Below, in pieces: positions 7,899 through 14,881 of a DNA stretch of 21,103 nucleotides. The stretch is from Sphingomonadales bacterium (GTDB taxonomy: Bacteria > Pseudomonadota > Alphaproteobacteria > Sphingomonadales > Sphingomonadaceae). A program made the translations under genes and the position numbers. The notes below the pieces were generated by a model that was not told the origin of the DNA, made no database searches, and saw only the letters and a program-made list of their open reading frames with translations. Position 1 is the stretch's first letter. Each line of letters opens with the position of its first letter. The DNA lies in NCBI GenBank assembly GCA_018971065.1, contig JAGWVC010000070.1, positions 1 through 21,103 of the forward strand, read 5' to 3'.

Positions 7899-7927
7899 AT
7901 TCTGTCACAAAAGGTGTGATTTGTCAA
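7899..7927 (-). promoter_or_regulatory. Possible promoter (TTGACA-17-CAGAAT) on the minus strand
   Basis: A consensus -35 hexamer TTGACA (7927-7922) lies exactly 17 bases from CAGAAT (7904-7899), a four-of-six match to the -10 consensus. It begins eight bases after the rpoH stop codon and points away from rpoH, toward the short frame and the terminator at 7776-7808. Confidence 0.4.
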
Positions 7928-7934
7928 TTGTCTG

Positions 7935-8888
7935 TCAGTGCGCCACCAGCCGCCGTTCACCCGCGATCTTCTGCATGGCCTTTTGCAGTTTCTCGAAGGC
8001 GCGGACCTCGATCTGGCGGACGCGTTCGCGGCTGACGTTGTATTCCTGGCTCAGCTCTTCCAGCGTCTGAGGTTCTTCGATCAGCCGTCGCCGGGTCAGG
8101 ATGGCCTGTTCGCGTTCGTTCAGCGCGCCCATCGCTTCGGTCAGCAGTGCGTGGCGCCATTTCGCCTCTTCCGCCTGGGCGACGGTTTCGTCCTGGAGCG
8201 GGCCCTGATCGGCGAGCAGGTCCTGCCACTGGCCTTCGCCTTCCTCGTTCAGCGAGACGTTGAGGCTGGAATCGCCGCCGAGCATCATGCGGCGGTTCAT
8301 GTTGACGACTTCGGTTTCCGAGACGCCGAGGTCCTTGGCGATCTTGGCGACGTCATCGGGGTGAAGATCGCTGTCCTCGTAGGCGTCGAGGTTCTTCTTC
8401 ATGCGGCGCAAGTTGAAGAACAGCTTCTTCTGCGCGGCGGTGGTGCCGATCTTGACCAGGCTCCACGAGCGCAAGATGAATTCCTGGATCGACGCCTTGA
8501 TCCACCACATTGCATAGGTGGCGAGGCGGAAGCCGCGCTCAGGCTCGAACTTCTTGACGCCCTGCATCAGGCCGATGTTGCCTTCGCTGATCAGTTCGCT
8601 GACCGGCAGGCCATAGCCGCGATAGCCCATCGCGATCTTGGCGACGAGGCGCAGGTGGCTGGTGACGAGCTGGCGCGCGGCTTCGGGGTCCTGGTGTTCG
8701 GCATAGCGCTTGGCGAGCATGTATTCCTGCTCGGGCTTCAGCACCGGGAACTTCTTGATTTCGGCGAGGTAGCGATTCAATCCCGCTTCGCCGCTGGTGG
8801 ACGAGGGGAGAACCGGCAGGTTGGTTTCAGTGCTCACGTTGCGCATTTCCTTGTCGTCTTGTCGACCGTCGCGTGGTGGACCCTTCAT
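7935..8888 (-). CDS. rpoH: RNA polymerase sigma-32 factor (heat-shock sigma)
   Basis: Directs RNA polymerase to heat-shock and stress promoters. The product contains sigma region 1.2 (GLNRYLAEIKKFPVL), the RpoH-typical 2.1-2.4 block (HLRLVAKIAMGYRGYGLP, GLMQGVKKFEPERGFRLATYAMWWIKASIQEFILRSWSLVK split over these segments), the RpoH box (QKKLFFNLRR), and region 4.2 with the helix-turn-helix NVSRERVRQIEVRAFEKLQ. The start is uncertain. The ATG at 8888 has a perfect GGAGG six bases upstream and gives 317 residues. The ATG at 8846 gives 303 residues, closer to the usual family length, but its AAGGA lies almost on the codon; an ATG at 8894 directly touches the GGAGG. It follows rluD with 24 bases between, so both are probably one transcript. 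Confidence 0.95.
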   Translation of the reverse strand: MKGPPRDGRQDDKEMRNVSTETNLPVLPSSTSGEAGLNRYLAEIKKFPVLKPEQEYMLAKRYAEHQDPEAARQLVTSHLRLVAKIAMGYRGYGLPVSELISEGNIGLMQGVKKFEPERGFRLATYAMWWIKASIQEFILRSWSLVKIGTTAAQKKLFFNLRRMKKNLDAYEDSDLHPDDVAKIAKDLGVSETEVVNMNRRMMLGGDSSLNVSLNEEGEGQWQDLLADQGPLQDETVAQAEEAKWRHALLTEAMGALNEREQAILTRRRLIEEPQTLEELSQEYNVSRERVRQIEVRAFEKLQKAMQKIAGERRLVAH

Positions 8889-8912
8889 AGGCATCCTCCG
8901 GTTGCGGCCACA

Positions 8913-9899
8913 TCATCCGGACCAGAACTGGTCCCCCTGTTGTTCCTTAGCGCCGAGGGCGCCGAGAAGTTCCCGCATGTCTGCCGGGAGCCTGCTTTCG
9001 AACCGCAGGGGTTGCGCCGATACCGGGTGAATAAACCCGAGAACGGCGGCGTGCAACGCCTGACGGTTGAAACCGAGTCCATCCAGGATGGATTTGAGCG
9101 GTTTGGGGGTGCGTCCATACAACGGGTCGCCCAATAGCGCATGGCCGATTGACGCCATATGAACGCGCACCTGATGGGTGCGGCCGGTTTCGAGCCGGCA
9201 TTCGACCAGCGCGGCGTGGTCAAGCGGCTGGAGCGTGCGGTAGTGGGTGACCGCGTGCTTGCCGCGATTGTCGCCGACGATCGCCATCTTCTTGCGGTTC
9301 GCGTCGGAGCGGCCGAGGTTGCCGCGCACGGTGCCGGCAGGGGGGACGGGGCGGCCGCCGGTGACGGCGAGATAGGCACGCTCCAGCGAGTGATCGGCGA
9401 ACTGGCGGGCCAGGCCTTCGTGCGCGGCGTCGGTCTTGGCGACGACCAGCAGGCCCGAGGTGTCCTTGTCGATGCGGTGGACGATGCCGGGGCGGGCGAC
9501 GCCGCCGATGCCCGAAAGCTGCCCGGCGCAATGGTGCAGCAGCGCGTTGACCAGGGTGCCGTCGAGATTGCCGGCGGCGGGGTGGACGACGAGCCCGGCG
9601 GGCTTGTCGACGATGATGAGGTGCGCGTCCTCGTGGACGACGACGAGCGGGATTTCCTGGGCCTGCGCCTCGGCCGGGGCGGCTTCGGGGACGGCGATGG
9701 CGAAGGCGGTGCCGGCATCGACCTTCAGCGAGGGCTGGGTGACGGGCCTGCCGGCGATCTGGACGCGGCCTTCGCCGATCAGCGCCTTGATGCGTTCGCG
9801 CGAGAGGCCGGCGTGACTGGCCAGCGCGTCGGCCAGGCTCTTGTCGAGCCGGCCCGGCGCGGCGATGACGCCGTTGACGATGTGTTCCCCCCTGTTCAT
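8913..9899 (-). CDS. rluD: RluA-family 23S rRNA pseudouridine synthase (RluD-like)
   Basis: Converts specific uridines of 23S rRNA to pseudouridine in the cytoplasm. The 328-residue protein has an N-terminal S4 RNA-binding domain (about 17-75, RLDKSLADAL...RIKALIGEGRVQIAG). The RluA catalytic domain follows with HRIDKDTSGLLVVAK, where D144 is the catalytic aspartate, then GRTHQVRVHMASIGHALLGDPLYG. This two-domain order and length match RluD rather than the shorter RluA/RluC types, though substrate sites are not proven. The ATG at 9899 is used; the open frame extends 17 codons further into the divergent gene's start and that part shows no family similarity. No good ribosome site is visible. 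It lies 24 bases upstream of rpoH, a pairing seen in other alphaproteobacteria. Confidence 0.92.
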   Translation of the reverse strand: MNRGEHIVNGVIAAPGRLDKSLADALASHAGLSRERIKALIGEGRVQIAGRPVTQPSLKVDAGTAFAIAVPEAAPAEAQAQEIPLVVVHEDAHLIIVDKPAGLVVHPAAGNLDGTLVNALLHHCAGQLSGIGGVARPGIVHRIDKDTSGLLVVAKTDAAHEGLARQFADHSLERAYLAVTGGRPVPPAGTVRGNLGRSDANRKKMAIVGDNRGKHAVTHYRTLQPLDHAALVECRLETGRTHQVRVHMASIGHALLGDPLYGRTPKPLKSILDGLGFNRQALHAAVLGFIHPVSAQPLRFESRLPADMRELLGALGAKEQQGDQFWSG

Positions 9900-9909
9900 G
9901 AAATGCCAG

Positions 9910-10311
9910 ATGGGAACCGTTCTCAATGTGACAAGTGGCGCGATTGCCACACTTTATGAAGAAGCGGCGCGGGCGGCGCCGGCGGAGGCTTGCGGGTTGC
10001 TGCTGGGCGATGGCGGCGGGGTGGCGCGGGCGGTGGTTTGCGCCAATGTGGCGGCAGACCCGCTGCGGCATTTCGAGATCGATCCGGCGGCGCTGATCGC
10101 GGCGCTGCGGGCGGAGCGGCAGGGCGGGGCGGCGGTGGTGGGGTACTGGCATTCGCACCCAACCGGGCATCCGCTGCCGTCCGCCACCGATTGCGAGCAC
10201 GCCGGGGGCGACGGGCGGGTGTGGGCGATCGTCGGGGAAAACGCGATCGGCTGGTTTCGCGATACGCCGGGGGGCTTTACCGCGCTTCCCACGCGACTCG
10301 TTGCCGGTTAA
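9910..10311 (+). CDS. M67-family JAMM metallopeptidase (Mov34/MPN/PAD-1)
   Basis: A 133-residue protein with a complete JAMM zinc-protease motif: E26, then H81-x-H83 in WHSHP, seven residues, S91 and D94 (SATD). In this family these residues bind zinc and activate water to cut isopeptide or peptide bonds. Bacterial stand-alone members have been linked to processing of ubiquitin-like sulfur carriers and to cysteine metabolism, but no such partner gene is nearby. Start options are ATG 9898, ATG 9910 and GTG 9928; 9910 is chosen because it gives a short leader before the first helix, as in relatives. The rluD start codon overlaps this region on the other strand. chpT follows 70 bases downstream. 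Confidence 0.85.
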   Translation: MGTVLNVTSGAIATLYEEAARAAPAEACGLLLGDGGGVARAVVCANVAADPLRHFEIDPAALIAALRAERQGGAAVVGYWHSHPTGHPLPSATDCEHAGGDGRVWAIVGENAIGWFRDTPGGFTALPTRLVAG

Positions 10312-10381
10312 GGAGCATGTGGGGAGCCAACCGTTTCGTAACAGGATGCCACGCTTGTCCAGCACCGTGAAAGCCGAGATC

Positions 10382-11044
10382 ATGTCCAGCCAGAATACCC
10401 CGTCGCCGCTGGCGGCGCTGGATATTGCCGCGCAGCTCTGTTCGCGGCTGTGCCATGACATGCTTTCGCCGGTGGGCGCGCTGTCCAACGGGCTGGAACT
10501 GCTGGCCGACGAGAAAGACCCCGAGATGCGCCAGCGCTGTTTCGAGCTGCTGGAAGCCAGCGCGCGGTCTTCGGCGGACAAGCTGAAGTTCTTCCGCCTG
10601 GCGTTCGGCGCGGCGGGCGGTTTCGGCGATATGGTGCCGGTGGCCGAGCCGAAGGCGCTGGTGGAGGCGCTGATCGGGCCGCAGGGGCGAACCAGCGTGA
10701 ACTGGCAGTTCAGCGGCGACATGCTGCCCAAGCCGATGGTGAAGGTGCTGCTGAACTTTGCGCTGATCGCGATCGAGGCGCTGGTGCGCGGCGGCAACAT
10801 CGACGTGGCGTGCGAATCGCGCGCCGGGCACAGCGAACTGGTGGTGCGCGCCAGCGGGCCGCGCATTGCCTTCGACGAGGCGATCGGCCGCGCGCTCTCG
10901 GGCGAGCTGGGCGCGACCGAGCTGGCCAGCCGGACGGCGCCGGCGGCGATGCTGCACCAGTTGGCGAACGCGCTGCACGGCAACGTGCAGTATGCGCGAT
11001 CCGAGGACGCGCTGGTGCTGGGCGCGATGCTGCCGATCGGCTGA
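10382..11044 (+). CDS. chpT: Histidine phosphotransferase ChpT (CckA-ChpT-CtrA phosphorelay)
   Basis: ChpT passes phosphate from the hybrid kinase CckA to the cell-cycle regulator CtrA and to CpdR in alphaproteobacteria. The 220-residue size agrees with Caulobacter ChpT. The phospho-accepting histidine is H25 in LCSRLCHDMLSPVGALSNGLELL, in the first helix of the dimerising four-helix bundle. The C-terminal half resembles a degenerate histidine-kinase ATPase fold without the N, G1 and G2 nucleotide boxes, as expected for this family. The ATG at 10382 is preferred because the ChpT similarity starts just after it; the frame is open 27 codons further up without recognisable sequence. It is followed 22 bases later by the amidase gene. 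CckA, CtrA and CpdR are not in this window. Confidence 0.88.
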   Translation: MSSQNTPSPLAALDIAAQLCSRLCHDMLSPVGALSNGLELLADEKDPEMRQRCFELLEASARSSADKLKFFRLAFGAAGGFGDMVPVAEPKALVEALIGPQGRTSVNWQFSGDMLPKPMVKVLLNFALIAIEALVRGGNIDVACESRAGHSELVVRASGPRIAFDEAIGRALSGELGATELASRTAPAAMLHQLANALHGNVQYARSEDALVLGAMLPIG

Positions 11045-11066
11045 TCGCGGGGAAGGGGGCATTTCG

Positions 11067-11747
11067 GTGGAGGAGCTGGTTCACCGCGAGGTGCCGTCCC
11101 CCAACTGGAACGAACGCGCGCTGCCGGTGTCGATGGTGGTGCTGCACTATACCGGCATGGAAACGGCGCAGGATGCTCTTGCCCGACTCTGTGATCCGGC
11201 GGCCGAGGTTTCGGCGCATTATTTCATAGACGAGGACGGGACGGTTACGCGGCTGGTGCCCGAGGACAAGCGCGCCTGGCACGCGGGGCGGTCGTACTGG
11301 CGCGGGATCACCGATGTGAATTCGGCCAGCGTCGGGATTGAGCTGGTGAACCCGGGGCACGAGTTCGGCTATCGCCCGTTCACCGACGCGCAGATGTCCA
11401 GCCTGTGCCCGCTGCTGGCCGGGATCAAGGCGCGGCACGGGATCGAGGCGGCGAATGTGGTGGGCCATTCGGACATCGCGCCGTCGCGCAAGATGGACCC
11501 GGGCGAGATGTTCGACTGGGACATGCTGGCGGCAATCGGGCTGGCGATGCCGACGCCGCGCCCCCGGATACGGCTGCTGCACGAGAATCCGGGGCAGTTC
11601 TTCCTGGCGCTGGAACGGTTCGGCTATGACATTTCCGACGGGCGGGCGGCGGTGACGGCGTTCGAGCGGCGCTGGCGGCCCCGGCGGATTCGCGGCGAGG
11701 TGGATGGCGAGCTGGGGGCGTTGCTGTTTGAGTTGCTGCTGGCCTAG
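11067..11747 (+). CDS. N-acetylmuramoyl-L-alanine amidase (Amidase_2 family, AmiD/AmpD-like)
   Basis: Cuts the bond between the muramic acid and the stem peptide of peptidoglycan or of recycled muropeptides. In the 226-residue product the zinc ligands are H27 (LHYTG), H134 (VVGHSDIAP) and D144 (RKMDPG), and E92 lies in the SVGIELVN strand. Residues about 165-226 form a C-terminal helical part of the type found in the PG-binding tail of AmiD. No signal peptide or lipobox is seen, so the enzyme is either cytoplasmic (recycling, AmpD role) or exported in another way. The GTG at 11067 is the proposed start, with a purine-rich GGGGAAGGGGG just upstream. It is 22 bases from chpT and is probably co-transcribed. 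Confidence 0.9.
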   Translation: MEELVHREVPSPNWNERALPVSMVVLHYTGMETAQDALARLCDPAAEVSAHYFIDEDGTVTRLVPEDKRAWHAGRSYWRGITDVNSASVGIELVNPGHEFGYRPFTDAQMSSLCPLLAGIKARHGIEAANVVGHSDIAPSRKMDPGEMFDWDMLAAIGLAMPTPRPRIRLLHENPGQFFLALERFGYDISDGRAAVTAFERRWRPRRIRGEVDGELGALLFELLLA

Positions 11748-11833
11748 TCAGGGTCGCTTGGCGATTTTGACTACTAAGGACTCCAACTCTGCTTGGAGCG
11801 TAATTGTAGTGATACGGCATGCGGGGAACGTAG

Positions 11834-11989
11834 AAGGGTTTCACGCAGAGGCCGCAGAGGCTCGCAGAGCCGGCAGTGATCCCGCGCAGCGGCAGCTTGT
11901 GCTTGCCAAGTCGTTGCCCGAAGCGGGGATGACGGTTGCGGCTGGCGCTGCCGGCTCTGCGCTCTTTGCGGCCTCTGCGTGAAACCCTT
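11834..11989. repeat. Imperfect inverted repeat with about 42-bp arms (cacgcagagg type)
   Basis: Arm 11834-11876 (aagggtttcacgcagaggcc...) is matched by the reverse complement of 11948-11989, with 23 identical bases at the outer end and a few changes inside; 71 bases are enclosed. The motif cacgcagaggccgcagag belongs to a class of dispersed repeats that is, from memory, common in many bacterial genomes. The copy here is a pair of arms and could fold into one long hairpin. Its orientation downstream of the amidase could make it act as a transcription end. Confidence 0.7.
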
Positions 11990-12044
11990 TTTGAGAGGGT
12001 GCGCCTGGTTTGCACGCCCCCTCCGTCATCGCTGCGCGATGCCG

Positions 12045-12064
12045 CCTCCCCGCCGGCGGGGAGG
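12045..12064. repeat. Perfect 20-bp GC palindrome
   Basis: CCTCCCC-GCCGGC-GGGGAGG reads the same on both strands. It is preceded by ccccctccgtcatcgctgcg, which I recall as part of a repeat frequent between sphingomonad genes. No T-run follows on either side, so a rho-independent terminator is not supported. Confidence 0.65.
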
Positions 12065-12234
12065 ATTGGCGGGATTGTGCCGTCGCTGGCGAGTGCGACT
12101 TTACGCCGGGGAAAACGCGGGACATCAGGCCGGCGTTGGGGCCTCCGGCCCGGTTGATCGGGGGCGCGGGGCTGCTGCTTTGACGTGCGAACAGTCCGGT
12201 TGAGAACAGCTTGTAAAAGCCGGACATGGCCCTG

Positions 12235-12307
12235 CGGATCGGGCGGAAAGGCGATAGGGCTCGCACAAGTGGCGCCTTCCGAGGTGGCGCGAGGCCAGCC
12301 CGATCCG
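12235..12307. repeat. Inverted repeat CGGATCGGGC...GCCCGATCCG with an inner stem
   Basis: Ten-base arms at 12235-12244 and 12298-12307 are perfect. Inside, GGAAAGGCG (12245-12253) pairs with CGCCTTCC (12273-12280) with one bulged base. The unit could be a structured repeat fragment. No function is recognisable. Confidence 0.5.
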
Positions 12308-12531
12308 AATGGGGACGTTGCTCGCGCGGCACGTTGCTCCACTGGGAGTGCGCCTTGGCCTGCAACGCCGACCTGAAACACCGGGGACTGCCTTCGCGAT
12401 GGTGGGCCGGATGGGTGGAGTTTATAACCTAATGGGTTCTATTTGTCAAGAGATGTCGAGTCTGGTTTCCTATTGGCGGACGCGGGGAGCGCTATGGCAG
12501 CTTGCGACCCAATTGCGGACTATGAGGCGGT

Positions 12532-12849
12532 CTAATCAGCGATGTGACGACGGCTTTTATAAAAAAGCCACGCTTCTGAAACGATGATCCACCAGAAAGT
12601 ACCAATAACCACGTCGAAAATAAACGTTATGACATGTGGAGTATATAAGCCGTAAATCTGTTCACTGATATCGCCATTAAAAACACGGTGTAAAATGTAT
12701 TCCTGACAAGGTCTAAGGCATTCAGATAGCGGAAGATACCCTGCCCAAGATAAAAACCCCCAAAGGAATTCGTCGATATGTCCCGTTGTTCCGGCCCAGA
12801 AAATGAGCAAAGAGTAAGCGAGATATATTGCCGGGATTTTCAGCCGCAT
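12532..12849 (-). CDS. Small orphan membrane protein, low-GC
   Basis: A 105-residue protein with three predicted membrane segments: about residues 5-20 (IPAIYLAYSLLIFWAG), 28-41 (FLWGFLSWAGYLPL) and 71-95 (HVITFIFDVVIGTFWWIIVSEAWLF). The ATG at 12849 has GGAAG six bases upstream. I recognise no family. It counts as a gene rather than chance because the hydrophobic pattern is regular, a ribosome site is present, and a 105-codon frame is unlikely by chance in AT-rich sequence. A hand count over 12541-12720 gives 71 G+C of 180 bases (39%), far below the neighbours, and codon use is correspondingly A/T-rich. Recent horizontal transfer is the likely reason. It stands alone, flanked by repeats and facing away from argS. 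Confidence 0.65.
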   Translation of the reverse strand: MRLKIPAIYLAYSLLIFWAGTTGHIDEFLWGFLSWAGYLPLSECLRPCQEYILHRVFNGDISEQIYGLYTPHVITFIFDVVIGTFWWIIVSEAWLFYKSRRHIAD

Positions 12850-12906
12850 GTGCGCTTCCGATCAGAATAGCGATTTGCGTACAATAGGATCGCGAGCCGG
12901 GCAATG

Positions 12907-12964
12907 TCCGCTTTCCACCCCACTCCTGCCATTCCGCGAAGCGGATGAAAGTCGGGAAAGCGGA
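12907..12964. repeat. Nested inverted repeat upstream of argS
   Basis: TCCGCTTTCC (12907-12916) is the exact reverse complement of GGAAAGCGGA (12955-12964). In between, TCCGC-GAA-GCGGA (12933-12945) forms a second hairpin. The arms resemble a repeat type common in sphingomonads. It could be an intergenic mobile repeat or an RNA structure in a long argS leader. Confidence 0.55.
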
Positions 12965-13022
12965 AGCGTGCCGATTTGGGTGAACGGATCGGTAGGGCGC
13001 GACGCGAAGGGATCGTGGGAGC

Positions 13023-13043
13023 GCGAGGGGATCATCCCCTCGC
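13023..13043. terminator. Perfect GC-rich hairpin upstream of argS
   Basis: GCGAGGGGA (13023-13031) and TCCCCTCGC (13035-13043) form a nine-base stem with a three-base loop. The plus strand downstream is pyrimidine-rich (acctttctgcttcctttt) but has no clean T-run. This gives a weak terminator reading forward, or a leader structure for argS, which starts 75 bases later. Confidence 0.4.
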
Positions 13044-13118
13044 ACCTTTCTGCTTCCTTTTGAACGCCACGCACCGCTCCCCTTTCCCCGAAACGCCAAA
13101 CCGGCTAGGCGCGGCGCC

Positions 13119-14879
13119 ATGTCCACCATCACCACTTTGCACGCCGGGTTTGCTGCCCATGTTTCCGCTGCGCTGGATGCGCTGGTTGCGGCGGGAACGC
13201 TGCCGGACGGGTTGAGCCGCAGCGCGGTTGCCGTCGAGCCGCCGCGCGATCCTTCGCATGGCGATCTGGCGACGAATGCGGCGATGGTGCTGGCGAAGCC
13301 GGCGAAGACCAATCCGCGTGCGCTGGCGGAGGCGCTGGTGGCGGAGCTGGTGAAGATTCCGCTGGTGGAGTCTGCCGAGATCGCCGGGCCGGGGTTCATC
13401 AACCTGCGGCTGGCGCCGGGGGCGTGGGTGGACGAGTTGCGCGCGATTGCGGCGCTGGGGGCGGATTATGGCCGGTCCGCCGTGGGCGCGGGCACGACCG
13501 TCAACGTCGAGTACGTGTCCGCCAATCCGACCGGGCCGATGCACATGGGGCATTGCCGGGGCGCGGTGGTGGGCGATGCGCTGGCGAGCCTGCTGGAACA
13601 TGTCGGCCACACGGTGATCCGCGAGTATTACGTGAACGATGCCGGGGCGCAGGTGCAGGTGCTGGGGCGCAGCGCGCATGTGCGCTATCGCGAGGCGCTT
13701 GCCAAAGAATCTGGGGGCGAGGATGTGGGGGAAATCCCCGAGGGGCTGTATCCGGGCGACTATCTGGTGCCGGTGGGGCAGGCGCTGGCGGCGGAATTCG
13801 GCGACCGGTACGTGAACGCGCCCGAGGCTGAGTGGCTGGCGCTGTTCCGCACGAAGGCGGTGGCGGCGATGATGGTGATGATCCGCGCGGATCTGGCGCT
13901 GCTGGGGATCAATTTCGACAGATTTTCGTCCGAGGCGGAATTGCAGGCGGCGGGCAAGCCCGACGAGGCCGAGGCGTGGTTGCGCGCGCGCGATCTGGTG
14001 TACGACGGGGTGCTGGAGGCGCCGAAGGGCAAGGTGCTGGACGACTGGGAGCCGGTGGCGCTGCCGCTGTTCCGTTCGACGAAGTTCGGCGACGACCAGG
14101 ACCGGCCGATCAAGAAGAGCGACGGAAGCTGGACCTATTTCGGCGCGGACCTTGCCTATCACTTCCAGAAGGCCGAGACCGCCGATGCGCTGGTGGACAT
14201 CTGGGGCGCGGACCACGGCGGCACCGTCAAGCGGATCAAGGCGGCGGTGGCGGCGCTGACGGGCGAGGGCGGGAATCCCACCCCGTTCGAGGTGAAGCTG
14301 GTGCAGATGGTGCAACTGCTGCGCAACGGCGAGCCGGTGAAGATGTCGAAGCGGGCGGGGACGTTCGTGACGCTGGCCGACGTGGTGCGCGAGGTGGGCA
14401 AGGACGTGGTGCGTTTCACTATGCTGACCCGCAAGCCCGAGGCGCAGATGGACTTCGACTTTGCCAAGGTGGTGGAAGCATCGAAGGACAACCCGGTGTT
14501 CTATGTGCAGTACGCCCACGCGCGCATCCGTTCGACGCTGCGCAAGGGCGTGGAGGCGGGGTTTGCGCCCGACGCGGCCGGGCTGGCCCTGCTGGGCGAG
14601 GAAGAGCTGGCGCTGGTGGCACAGGCGGCGCAGTTCCCGCGCGTGGTGGAGGCGGCGGCGGCGGCGCGCGAGCCGCATCGCATCGCGTTTTTCCTGGGCG
14701 ATCTGGCGGCGGCGTTCCATGCCTATTGGAACCTGGGCAACGACCGGCCGGAAAAGCGTTTCATCGTGGCACAATCGATGGAATTGACCGCGGCGCGGCT
14801 TTTCCTTGCGCAACAGATAGGGCAGGTTGTGCGCAATGGCCTGTCGCTGCTTGGCGTTGAGGCCGTGGAGGAAATGTGA
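13119..14879 (+). CDS. argS: Arginyl-tRNA synthetase
   Basis: Charges tRNA-Arg with arginine using ATP. The 586-residue protein has normal ArgRS length. The class I signature HIGH is HMGH at 142-145, in EYVSANPTGPMHMGHCRG. The KMSKS loop is KMSKR at 408-412. The N-terminal Add-1 domain (about 1-110) and the C-terminal DALR anticodon-binding domain (about 470-586, with VQYAHARIRSTLR and EPHRIAFFLGDLAAAFHAYWN) are complete. The ATG at 13119 starts directly before the first helix. The SPOR gene begins two bases after the stop, so the two are one transcript. In many alphaproteobacteria the SPOR gene after argS is followed by nagZ-scpA-scpB-tat; that run is absent here. Confidence 0.97.
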   Translation: MSTITTLHAGFAAHVSAALDALVAAGTLPDGLSRSAVAVEPPRDPSHGDLATNAAMVLAKPAKTNPRALAEALVAELVKIPLVESAEIAGPGFINLRLAPGAWVDELRAIAALGADYGRSAVGAGTTVNVEYVSANPTGPMHMGHCRGAVVGDALASLLEHVGHTVIREYYVNDAGAQVQVLGRSAHVRYREALAKESGGEDVGEIPEGLYPGDYLVPVGQALAAEFGDRYVNAPEAEWLALFRTKAVAAMMVMIRADLALLGINFDRFSSEAELQAAGKPDEAEAWLRARDLVYDGVLEAPKGKVLDDWEPVALPLFRSTKFGDDQDRPIKKSDGSWTYFGADLAYHFQKAETADALVDIWGADHGGTVKRIKAAVAALTGEGGNPTPFEVKLVQMVQLLRNGEPVKMSKRAGTFVTLADVVREVGKDVVRFTMLTRKPEAQMDFDFAKVVEASKDNPVFYVQYAHARIRSTLRKGVEAGFAPDAAGLALLGEEELALVAQAAQFPRVVEAAAAAREPHRIAFFLGDLAAAFHAYWNLGNDRPEKRFIVAQSMELTAARLFLAQQIGQVVRNGLSLLGVEAVEEM

Positions 14880-14881
14880 CC

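Larger units (their letters stand above)
11748..12531. other. Gene-poor, repeat-rich intergenic stretch
   Basis: No gene is supported in these 784 bases. The stretch holds, in order, a small dyad (CTCCAA/TTGGAG near 11780), a long imperfect inverted repeat (11834-11989), a perfect 20-bp palindrome (12045-12064) and another inverted repeat (12235-12307). Open frames of 60-320 codons exist only because the DNA is GC-rich; they cross the repeats and show no domain. Base composition drops toward the right end. This looks like a landing zone for intergenic repeats next to a transferred gene. Confidence 0.6.

Noticed and set aside
9220..10983. 587-codon minus-strand open frame
   Set aside because: Crosses rluD, the JAMM gene and chpT out of frame; low-complexity Arg/Pro/Ala translation.
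11425..12381. Long minus-strand frames over the amidase end and the repeats (also 11841-12365)
   Set aside because: They read through dispersed repeats; peptide strings such as GFHAEAA are typical translations of those repeats, not of genes.
12850..13118. Riboswitch or T-box-like leader for argS
   Set aside because: Hairpins exist but there is no T-box core or known riboswitch pattern, and T-boxes are not expected in this lineage.
13032..14813. 593-codon minus-strand open frame
   Set aside because: Antisense to argS with repetitive Arg/His-rich translation and no domain; argS has HMGH and KMSKR.
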